DNA of 22,572 bases. Source: Algorimicrobium sp002414705 (GTDB lineage: Bacteria; Bacteroidota; Bacteroidia; Flavobacteriales; Flavobacteriaceae). The position numbers and the translations under genes are program-made. Position 1 is the stretch's first letter, and every line of letters begins with the position of its first letter. Location of the stretch: NCBI GenBank assembly GCA_963972425.1, contig CAXAUF010000048.1, positions 1 through 22,572 on the forward strand. The letters run 5' to 3'. This document shows, piece by piece, positions 6,905-13,751 of this stretch. The notes beneath the pieces are model-generated. The model did no database searches and was not told the DNA's origin. It saw nothing but the letters and a program-made list of their open reading frames with translations.

Positions 6905-9733
6905 ATGCAATCAAAAATTATAAGCTTTTTTGCTTTACTCGTTTTCTTTATGTCTTGTGAAGAAAAACCCAAAGAACCCGTTCAGGAAATTGAAAAGGAT
7001 TTCGCTATTGATTATGAAAAATTCACATTAGATAATGGTCTAGAAGTGATACTTCATCAAGATAGTAGTGATCCAATTGTAGCCGTTGCAACCATTATGC
7101 ATGTGGGTTCTAATCGTGAAAAGCCAGGTAAAACAGGTTTTGCGCATTTCTTTGAACACATGAGTTTTAATGATTCTGAAAATGTACCTGTTGGTGCTAA
7201 CCGCAAAATGATTCCAGAATGGGGAGGAAGCCGAAATGGCGGAACGTCCAACGACTATACCGTATATTATGAAGTGGTTCCAAAGGATGCTTTCGAAAAA
7301 ATCCTGTGGATAGATTCAGACCGTTTTGGATATATGATAAATACCGTTACCAAATCGGCTTTAGAGCGCGAAAAGCAAGTGGTTAAAAATGAAAAACGCC
7401 AACGTGTTGATAATGCAGCTTATGGCTACACAGACGAAATTATTCGCTCCAATCTCTATCCAGAAGGACATCCATATAATTGGACCGTTATTGGATCTTT
7501 ACCAGATTTACAAGCGGCAACCATTGATGATGTTAAAGAGTTTTACAACCAATATTATGGAGCCAGTAATGCTACGTTAGTAATAGCAGGTGATATTGAT
7601 TTTCAAGAAACTAAAACACTCGTTCAAAAATGGTTTGGCGAAATACCAAGTGGTCCAGAAGTGCAGGCTTTACCAGCACAACCTGTTACATTATCTGAAA
7701 CAAAATCGCTATATTTTGAAGATAATTTCGCAAAACTCCCTGAATTACGCATGGTTTTTTCATCTGTAGAAGAGCATCATGAAGATTCGTACGCACTTCA
7801 AATTTTAGGTCAATTGTTAAGTGGTAGTAAAAACGCACCTTTATATCAAGTAGTTGTTGAGGAACAAAAATTAGCACCTAATATAGGAACCTATCAATCT
7901 AGTAGTGAATTGGCAGGCGAATTTATATTTCGCGTTCGGGCAAACGAACTAACGGACTTAGATGCGGTTAAAAAAGCAATCGATTCTGGTTTAATTCGTT
8001 TTGAGGAAAATGGGGTGAATGAACGCGATTTAAAACGTATTAAAGCCGAATTAGAAACCAATTTATACCAAGGTGTAAGTACCGTTTTAAATAAAGCTTT
8101 TCAATTAGGGCAGGACAATGAATTTGCAGGTGATCCTAGCTATATTACCAAAACAGCTAAACTAACAAATGCTGTTTCTGCTGATGATGTGATGCGTGTT
8201 TACAAGCAATATATCCAAGACAAAAATTATGTTATGACAAGCGTTGTTCCAAAAGGACAACTTGAATTAGCAGTTTTAGATGCTAAAGAAGCAACTGTTT
8301 GGATTGAAGAAGTGAAACAAGACGTCGCAAACGAAGAAGTTGGTCAAGGCGAAGAAGCTGATTACGAAAAAACAGTTAGCAAATATGATAGAAGTGAACC
8401 TGCTTTTGGCGAATTGCCGAAATTTAAAATGTCAGCCATTTGGACTGGAAATTTAGAAAACGGCATGAGTATTTATGGTATAGAAAACAACGAAACACCT
8501 TTAGTTCAGTTTGATATTACTATTCCTGGTGGTCAACTTTTAGATCCTGAAAATAAAGCAGGCGTTGCTAGCATGTTAAGCAGTTTAATGTTAGAAGGCA
8601 CTGCAAACAAAACACCAGCTGAATTAGAAGAAGCTATTGGTTTATTAGGCGCTAGTATTAATATGTATAGTGCTAATGAAGATTTTCATATTACAGGTTC
8701 TTGTTTAGCTAAAAACTTTGAAGAAACCATTACTCTGGTAAAAGAAATTATTTTAGAGCCACGTTGGGACGAAGCTGAATATAACAGATTAATGCAAGGT
8801 CTAGAAACTGGCTTAAAAGACAGAGAGTCTAATCCAAATGCTATTGCTAGCTTGGTATACAACCAATTATTATATGGAAAAAATCATCCATTTGCCATTC
8901 CTGGAAACGGTACTTTAGAAACGTTTAAGAACATTAGTTTAGATGATTTAAAAGCATATTACAGAAATTTAGTTCCTGAAAACGCGAATTTTCATATTGC
9001 TGGAGCTATGTCAAAATCTGAAACTTTAAACGTTTTAGAAACTTTAAACACTTGGAAAGGTGAAGCACCACAGATTCCAACGTTTCAATTGCCTGCGGAG
9101 AATAATAAAAACACCATTTATTTTATTGATGTTCCAGATTCTAAACAATCGGTTTTTAACATCGGAAAATTAGCATTATCCGCAACGAATGAAGATGCTG
9201 ATAATTTAGATTTTTCAAATGAAATTTTAGGAGGTGGTTCTAGTGGTCGCTTATTTCAAACATTACGAATTGAAAAAGGCTACACGTATGGTGCGTATTC
9301 TGGCACTGGAAATAGTTTGGAAATTGCGCCTTTTACAGTAAGAACAAGTGTTCGTGCTAATGCAACGTTAAAATCGTTAGAGATTATCAAAGAAATGGTT
9401 TCTAATTATGCCGATAATTTTACAGATTCTGAAGTAGAATTAACCAAAAACAAACTTTTAAAAGCAAATACACGTGCTTACGAAAGTTTAGGAGCTAAAT
9501 TATCTATCCTTCGTAATATTAGTAAATACGGATATTCTAACGATTATATTGAAAAAAATCAAACAGAATTAATTGCAATGACTTTAGATGATTACAAGAA
9601 CATCATCAATAAATATCTTCAAGAGTCAGAAATGATTTATGTTATAGTTGGTGATAAAGCCACGCAATGGTCTGAAGTTAAAAAACTAGGAAAACCAGTT
9701 GTGGAAATGGATATTTTTGGAAATCCGATCTAA
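6905..9733 (+). CDS. M16 family zinc metalloprotease (two-unit, pitrilysin-like lipoprotein)
   Basis: A 942-residue protein with two M16 halves in one chain, as in bacterial pitrilysin-like peptidases. The N-terminus MQSKIISFFALLVFFMSC is a lipoprotein signal, with the lipidated Cys at 18 followed by an acidic tail (EEKPKEP). It is probably attached to a membrane outside the cytoplasm. The first half carries the zinc motif HFFEH at 81-85; the third ligand is probably Glu163 in VVKNEKRQ. The second half has the usual inactive-unit signature GGGSSGRLFQTLRIEKGYTYG near residue 776, supplying the substrate-binding Arg/Tyr pair. It should degrade peptides or unfolded polypeptides in an enclosed chamber; the natural substrate is unknown. 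It stands alone between the LRR gene and a terminator, with an inverted repeat just before its start. Confidence 0.92.
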   Translation: MQSKIISFFALLVFFMSCEEKPKEPVQEIEKDFAIDYEKFTLDNGLEVILHQDSSDPIVAVATIMHVGSNREKPGKTGFAHFFEHMSFNDSENVPVGANRKMIPEWGGSRNGGTSNDYTVYYEVVPKDAFEKILWIDSDRFGYMINTVTKSALEREKQVVKNEKRQRVDNAAYGYTDEIIRSNLYPEGHPYNWTVIGSLPDLQAATIDDVKEFYNQYYGASNATLVIAGDIDFQETKTLVQKWFGEIPSGPEVQALPAQPVTLSETKSLYFEDNFAKLPELRMVFSSVEEHHEDSYALQILGQLLSGSKNAPLYQVVVEEQKLAPNIGTYQSSSELAGEFIFRVRANELTDLDAVKKAIDSGLIRFEENGVNERDLKRIKAELETNLYQGVSTVLNKAFQLGQDNEFAGDPSYITKTAKLTNAVSADDVMRVYKQYIQDKNYVMTSVVPKGQLELAVLDAKEATVWIEEVKQDVANEEVGQGEEADYEKTVSKYDRSEPAFGELPKFKMSAIWTGNLENGMSIYGIENNETPLVQFDITIPGGQLLDPENKAGVASMLSSLMLEGTANKTPAELEEAIGLLGASINMYSANEDFHITGSCLAKNFEETITLVKEIILEPRWDEAEYNRLMQGLETGLKDRESNPNAIASLVYNQLLYGKNHPFAIPGNGTLETFKNISLDDLKAYYRNLVPENANFHIAGAMSKSETLNVLETLNTWKGEAPQIPTFQLPAENNKNTIYFIDVPDSKQSVFNIGKLALSATNEDADNLDFSNEILGGGSSGRLFQTLRIEKGYTYGAYSGTGNSLEIAPFTVRTSVRANATLKSLEIIKEMVSNYADNFTDSEVELTKNKLLKANTRAYESLGAKLSILRNISKYGYSNDYIEKNQTELIAMTLDDYKNIINKYLQESEMIYVIVGDKATQWSEVKKLGKPVVEMDIFGNPI

Positions 9734-9762
9734 TTTTATAAATCACATCAAATACTAATTTT

Positions 9763-9805
9763 AAATGCATAGTAAGCTGTTAGCTGCTATGCATTTTCTA
9801 TTTTT
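9763..9805 (+). terminator. Terminator hairpin after the M16 gene, overlapping the rlmI promoter
   Basis: A 10-bp stem, AAATGCATAG (9763-9772) with CTATGCATTT (9787-9796), can be extended by AGCT pairing with AGCT across a GTT loop. It is followed by TCTATTTTT. It begins 30 bases after the M16 stop. The T run is also the -7 box of rlmI. Confidence 0.6.
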
Positions 9806-9806
9806 G
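9777..9806 (+). promoter_or_regulatory. rlmI promoter with -7 TATTTTTG
   Basis: TATTTTTG at 9799-9806 matches TAnnTTTG exactly. CTG at 9777-9779, one base from the TTG consensus, lies 19 bases upstream. The start codon at 9824 is 17 bases after the box. The promoter shares bases with the preceding terminator hairpin and its T tract. Confidence 0.55.
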
Positions 9807-9823
9807 CATAAATCGATATCAAC

Positions 9824-11044
9824 ATGTCTTCTATTAATATTCCTGAATTTGAAAAATCAACTACAAGATTAGCTGTTAAGCTTCATGCGAATGGTGAACG
9901 TTCTGTGCTTCAAGGGCATCCTTGGGTTTTTGAAAACAGTATAGAGAAAATTAATAAAGAAGGCCATTCTGGTGATGTGGCAGTTATTTTCAGAAAACGA
10001 GATAATGCTTTCATTGGTGTTGGTTTGTATGATGCATCGTCTCCTATTCGAATAAAAATGTTACATCATGGTGAACCCAAAACAATTGATTCTACATTCT
10101 TTAAAAATAAGATTGATGATGCTTTTGAAAAAAGAAAACCACTTTTAAAAACCAAAACTAATAGTTACCGCTTATTATTTGGCGAAAATGATGGATTTCC
10201 TGGACTTATTGCTGATGTATATGCTAATGTTTTAGTGATTAAAGTATATTCTGAAATTTGGTTAGGTTATATCAAAGACATCTCCGAAATGCTCATATCT
10301 GTTTCAAAAGTAGACACGGTTGTTTTGCGTTTAAGTCGAAATTTGCAACAAGCCAATTTTGGCTTGGTTGATGGTTCTGTTATTTATGGCACTTTAGAAA
10401 ATGAGGTGGTAAAATTCATAGAGCATGGTGTTTATTTTTCTGCAAATGTGATTAAAGGTCATAAAACAGGATACTTTTTAGATCACAGAGATAATAGACG
10501 TCGTGTGGGTGAATTTAGTAAAGGGAAAACCGTGTTAGATGTATTTTCCTATGCTGGCGGATTTTCAGTTCATGCTCTGGCTAATCAAGCCAAGGAGGTT
10601 ACCAGTTTAGATATTAGTAAGCAAGCGCTAGAAATAGCTTTAGAAAATGGTAAGCTAAATGACTATTCTGGAAAACATCATATTATTGCTGGAGATGCTT
10701 TTACCGAAATGGAACAACTTATCCAATCTGGTAAAACCTTTGATGTGGTCGTTATTGATCCACCAAGTTTTGCCAAGCAACAATCGGAAATACATTTAGC
10801 AAAAAAGAAATACGCACAATTAGCACAACTAGGAGAGAAGCTTACTGCAAAAGGCGGTTTGCTGGTTTTAGCATCTTGTTCGTCTCGAATTATAGCAGAT
10901 GCTTTTTTTGATGTAAATAAAGCTTCATTATCACAAGCTAAACGACGCTTTAAATTGGTGTTAAAAACTCAACATGATACAGATCATCCTATTGGTTTTC
11001 CAGAAGGAGCTTACCTAAAATGTGGATACTACCAATTGGATTAA
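9824..11044 (+). CDS. rlmI: 23S rRNA (cytosine-C5)-methyltransferase, RlmI-like
   Basis: A 406-residue class I SAM-dependent methyltransferase with an N-terminal PUA-type RNA-binding region (about 15-90, including VLQGHPWVFENSIEKI). The catalytic part has GYFLDHRDNRR, the SAM-binding motif LDVFSYAGGFSVHAL, VTSLDISKQALE, DPPSFAK at 312-318 and SCS with the likely catalytic Cys352. E. coli RlmI (396 residues) methylates C1962 of 23S rRNA, and length and motif order agree. Close relatives include uncharacterised class I methyltransferases, so the exact base is inferred. The gene has its own promoter. It overlaps the convergent rlmF gene by four bases, with TTAA serving as stop for both. Confidence 0.9.
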   Translation: MSSINIPEFEKSTTRLAVKLHANGERSVLQGHPWVFENSIEKINKEGHSGDVAVIFRKRDNAFIGVGLYDASSPIRIKMLHHGEPKTIDSTFFKNKIDDAFEKRKPLLKTKTNSYRLLFGENDGFPGLIADVYANVLVIKVYSEIWLGYIKDISEMLISVSKVDTVVLRLSRNLQQANFGLVDGSVIYGTLENEVVKFIEHGVYFSANVIKGHKTGYFLDHRDNRRRVGEFSKGKTVLDVFSYAGGFSVHALANQAKEVTSLDISKQALEIALENGKLNDYSGKHHIIAGDAFTEMEQLIQSGKTFDVVVIDPPSFAKQQSEIHLAKKKYAQLAQLGEKLTAKGGLLVLASCSSRIIADAFFDVNKASLSQAKRRFKLVLKTQHDTDHPIGFPEGAYLKCGYYQLD

Positions 11045-11895
11045 TTGGGGAACTTCCACGCTAAAATCCGTGATTTTTTTTGACCTTGATTCATATCAAT
11101 AATTTGGTATGTCACACCTGATTTTTGTAATTGCTTGGTTAGTTTAGGTAAATTGGAAGCTTTAGAAACTAATGTTGTAAACCAACCAACTTGCTTGCTA
11201 AAAGTGTTACTTTCCTTAATCATCCGCTTAATAAATAATGCTTCGCCACCATTACACCATAATTCATGAGATTGACCTCCAAAATTTAAGGCCGTTTTTT
11301 TATCCAAATCTAAATTCTTCAATTTACGTTGGGTTCCTTTTAGAGCATCTTCTTCGGAGGTATGAAATGGAGGATTACAGATGGTAAAATGATAATATTC
11401 ACTAGGTTTAATAATTCCAGTAAATATATGAGCAGGATTTTCTTGTAATCTAATTTCAACTAAATCTATTAAACTAGGGTTTACATTGATATTGTTTTTT
11501 GCAATTTCAACAGATTCCCTATTAATATCTGTACCAACCATGTTCCATTTATATAATTTAGCGCCTAAAATTGGATAAATAGCGTTGGCACCAACACCAA
11601 TATCCAAACCTTTTACAGGTTCAGATTTAGGCGAAATTAAATCGTTTAGGTGATGCAAATAATCTGCGCGACCCGGAATTGGTGGACACAAATAACCTTT
11701 AGGTAATTGGTAATCCGTTAACCCATAATCTGAAATAAGAAGTGCTTTATTTAATTGATAAACAGCTTCTGCCAAAGAGAAATCAATAGTATTCGTTTCA
11801 AAATCATTCTTAAAAACAAACGGTATCAAACCAGGATTTGCCTGAATTAATCTTTCAAAATCATACGATTTGTTGTGCTTGTTATTGGAATGCAT
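11041..11895 (-). CDS. rlmF: 23S rRNA (adenine-N6)-methyltransferase RlmF
   Basis: A 284-residue enzyme that should methylate A1618 (E. coli numbering) of 23S rRNA at N6. Visible family marks are LCPPIPGRADYLHHL at 69-83, the SAM-binding motif GLDIGVGANAIYPIL at 96-110, VGTDINRESVEIAKNNI and the N6-adenine motif NPPF at 174-177. The downstream FGGQSHELWCNGGE and the C-terminal GQKKSRILAWKF are also typical. Length fits the family. The ATG at 11895 is supported by a -7 box 27 bases upstream. The gene converges on rlmI with a four-base overlap and diverges from the DEAD-box helicase gene. Confidence 0.94.
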   Translation of the reverse strand: MHSNNKHNKSYDFERLIQANPGLIPFVFKNDFETNTIDFSLAEAVYQLNKALLISDYGLTDYQLPKGYLCPPIPGRADYLHHLNDLISPKSEPVKGLDIGVGANAIYPILGAKLYKWNMVGTDINRESVEIAKNNINVNPSLIDLVEIRLQENPAHIFTGIIKPSEYYHFTICNPPFHTSEEDALKGTQRKLKNLDLDKKTALNFGGQSHELWCNGGEALFIKRMIKESNTFSKQVGWFTTLVSKASNLPKLTKQLQKSGVTYQIIDMNQGQKKSRILAWKFPN

Positions 11896-11921
11896 GACTA
11901 TTAACTTGTTAAATTACGGAA

Positions 11922-11929
11922 CAAATATA
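11922..11929 (-). promoter_or_regulatory. -7 promoter box for rlmF
   Basis: On the minus strand this reads TATATTTG, a full TAnnTTTG match 27 bases before the ATG at 11895. No clear -33 TTG is visible. Confidence 0.55.
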
Positions 11930-11990
11930 AGCTTATTACATGGCTTAATAGTTTCCTTTTTTTAATACAACAATACTCCATAAATAAATC

Positions 11991-11998
11991 TACCTTTG
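11991..11998 (+). promoter_or_regulatory. -7 promoter box for the DEAD-box helicase gene
   Basis: TACCTTTG matches TAnnTTTG exactly and lies 19 bases before the ATG at 12017. The TTG that would extend the reading frame to 11996 is part of this box, so it cannot be the start codon of this transcript. Confidence 0.6.
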
Positions 11999-12016
11999 CA
12001 GCTCAATAAAATTATT

Positions 12017-13135
12017 ATGACATCATTTTCCGATTTAGGCATTCGTAAAGACTATATAAAAGCCTTAAAAGAGCTTCATATTATAAATCCAACCGAAATT
12101 CAAACACAAGCCATACCTGTTTTACTTCAAAAAGAAACAGATTTAATTGGTTTGGCACAAACCGGAACTGGAAAAACTGCGGCTTTTGGCTTACCTATAT
12201 TACATCAAATAAATCCTAATAAAGGAGAAATTCAAGCGCTAATTTTGGCACCAACGCGCGAGTTGGTTCAGCAAATTCAAAAGCAACTTTTTAAATTTAC
12301 GAAATACTGCGATTATAAAATTTTTGCTGAAGGTTTGTATGGAGGCGAAAAAATAGACAAACAAATTAAAGCTTTACAGCGCACAACGCATATTATTGTT
12401 GCAACACCTGGACGTTTATTAGATTTAATAGATCGTGGTAATATAGATATAAAAAATATTAAAACATTAGTTTTAGATGAAGCTGATGAAATGTTAACCA
12501 TGGGTTTTAAAGACGATTTAAATCGTATTTTAACATTTACCTCTGGAAAACGTTCTACTTGGTTATTTTCGGCAACTATGCCAGAAGAAATCAAGAAAAT
12601 GATAAAAACCTACATGTCGCCAAAAGCGATTAAAATAGAAGTAAATAGAAATAGTTTGGTGAATGCCAATATTACACATCAATTTATTAGAACGTCTATA
12701 AAAGGGAAAGTATCTGTTTTAGTTAATTTATTAGAAAGCTTTAAAAAACAACGTGGTATTATTTTTTGTAAAACAAAAGCTGGCACACAAAACTTAACAG
12801 AGGCTTTGTTAAATGAAGGGTTTTTAGTTGGTGCATTGGAAGGCGATATGCAACAAAAAGAACGCGATAAAGTGATGCGTGCTTTTAAAAATGAATCCGT
12901 ACAAATATTAGTATCTACAGATGTTTCGGCACGAGGTATTGATGTTAACGATTTAGCATTTGTAATTCACCACCAGTTACCAGAGCATTTAGAATATTAT
13001 ACACACCGAAGCGGAAGGACTGCAAGAGCTGGTAAAAAAGGACGTTCTATTGCCTTAATTTTAGATGATGAACGCAAATTAATTCAGAATATTGAGCATA
13101 CTTTAGGCATTCAATTTACAGAATTCCATGTGTAG
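12017..13135 (+). CDS. DEAD-box ATP-dependent RNA helicase
   Basis: A 372-residue RNA helicase with all core motifs: Q motif NPTEIQ near 24-29, AQTGTGKT at 47-54, APTRELVQQI (Ia), TPGR (Ib), DEAD at 154-157, SAT (III), IIFCKTK (IV), STDVSARGID (V) and HRSGRTARAG at 330-339 (VI). It should unwind or remodel RNA duplexes in ribosome assembly or mRNA turnover. The chain stops soon after the second RecA domain. It therefore lacks the long C-terminal RNA-binding extension of DeaD/CsdA or DbpA and is closer to a minimal RhlE/CsdA-like core. I chose the ATG at 12017 because the upstream TTG lies in the -7 box. A cold-shock-domain gene follows, which suggests a role in low-temperature RNA handling (inference). 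Confidence 0.93.
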   Translation: MTSFSDLGIRKDYIKALKELHIINPTEIQTQAIPVLLQKETDLIGLAQTGTGKTAAFGLPILHQINPNKGEIQALILAPTRELVQQIQKQLFKFTKYCDYKIFAEGLYGGEKIDKQIKALQRTTHIIVATPGRLLDLIDRGNIDIKNIKTLVLDEADEMLTMGFKDDLNRILTFTSGKRSTWLFSATMPEEIKKMIKTYMSPKAIKIEVNRNSLVNANITHQFIRTSIKGKVSVLVNLLESFKKQRGIIFCKTKAGTQNLTEALLNEGFLVGALEGDMQQKERDKVMRAFKNESVQILVSTDVSARGIDVNDLAFVIHHQLPEHLEYYTHRSGRTARAGKKGRSIALILDDERKLIQNIEHTLGIQFTEFHV

Positions 13136-13136
13136 C

Positions 13137-13156
13137 TTTTAATTAGGAAATTAAAA
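13137..13156. repeat. AT-only palindrome between the DEAD helicase stop and the csp promoter
   Basis: Perfect 8-base arms TTTTAATT (13137-13144) and AATTAAAA (13149-13156) flank the loop AGGA. It starts one base after the helicase stop codon and ends three bases before the -7 box of the cold-shock gene. It could be a weak terminator or an operator. The stem is pure A/T and only a mixed T tract follows. Confidence 0.4.
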
Positions 13157-13159
13157 TCT

Positions 13160-13167
13160 TATATTTG
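13160..13167 (+). promoter_or_regulatory. -7 promoter box of the cold-shock-domain gene
   Basis: TATATTTG is a full TAnnTTTG match. It lies 125 bases before the ATG at 13293, predicting an unusually long untranslated leader of about 120 bases. That is a feature often seen in cold-shock genes. Confidence 0.5.
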
Positions 13168-13185
13168 TACCCTTTGCAGGAGTAA

Positions 13186-13204
13186 CCTAAAATCTGAATT
13201 TAGG
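13186..13204 (+). promoter_or_regulatory. Small stem-loop in the leader of the cold-shock gene
   Basis: CCTAAA (13186-13191) can pair with TTTAGG (13199-13204) around a 7-base loop. It is not followed by a T run, so it is not a terminator. It may be part of a folded leader RNA, but the stem is short and the call is tentative. Confidence 0.3.
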
Positions 13205-13292
13205 CTATAATACGATCATAGTTCTTTTTAAACCATGCTATTATTATTTTTATTTCTTCAATTTAACCTTTAAAAATTACTACAAAATAACA

Positions 13293-13751
13293 ATGGCAAA
13301 ATCGCAACAGACTTTTAATAAAAGTGAAAAGGAAAAAAAACGTTTAAAAAAACGCGAAGATAAACGTAAAAAAATGGAAGCTAGAAAGCTTGAAAGAGAA
13401 GAAGGTGGAAGTGATGGTATCCAATTTGCTTATGTTGACTTTAATGGGAATTTAACAGATACACCTCCAGATCCATCTTTACGCGTTAAAGTAGATGCGG
13501 AAAGTATTGAAGTAAGTATTCCAAAACGCGATGATAGCGATGTTGAAGAATTTGATCCAGTAAGAAAAGGTAAAGTTTCTTTTTATGATAACTCCAAAGG
13601 TTTTGGCTTTATAATTGACTCTGAAGATCAAGAAAAATACTTCTGTCACGTTAGTGGATTAATTGATGAAATTGCTGAAAACGATGCTGTATCTTTTGAA
13701 TTAGAAAAAGGTATGAAAGGTATGAATGCTGTTAAAGTAACACGTATTTAA
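13293..13751 (+). CDS. Cold-shock-domain protein with basic N-terminal extension
   Basis: A 152-residue protein. Residues 10-37 are a very highly charged Lys/Arg/Glu helix (EKEKKRLKKREDKRKK), and a linker spans 40-88. A single cold-shock domain at about 90-152 has RNP1 as KGFGFI (102-107) and RNP2 as YFCHVS (116-121). Canonical bacterial RNP2 is VFVHF, so an aromatic is kept but a Cys replaces the central Val and Val-Ser replaces the Phe-Ser pair. The product should bind single-stranded RNA or DNA and may act as an RNA chaperone. Standard CspA is only about 70 residues; this extended form is common in Bacteroidota, from memory. The gene follows the DEAD-box helicase, has its own promoter with a long leader, and overlaps the convergent tolC-like gene by four bases (shared TTAA). 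Confidence 0.88.
   Translation: MAKSQQTFNKSEKEKKRLKKREDKRKKMEARKLEREEGGSDGIQFAYVDFNGNLTDTPPDPSLRVKVDAESIEVSIPKRDDSDVEEFDPVRKGKVSFYDNSKGFGFIIDSEDQEKYFCHVSGLIDEIAENDAVSFELEKGMKGMNAVKVTRI

Noticed and set aside
13186..13204. The CCTAAA/TTTAGG stem as a riboswitch or terminator
   Set aside because: The stem is only six pairs with no T run and no recognisable aptamer features. I kept it only as a tentative leader stem-loop.
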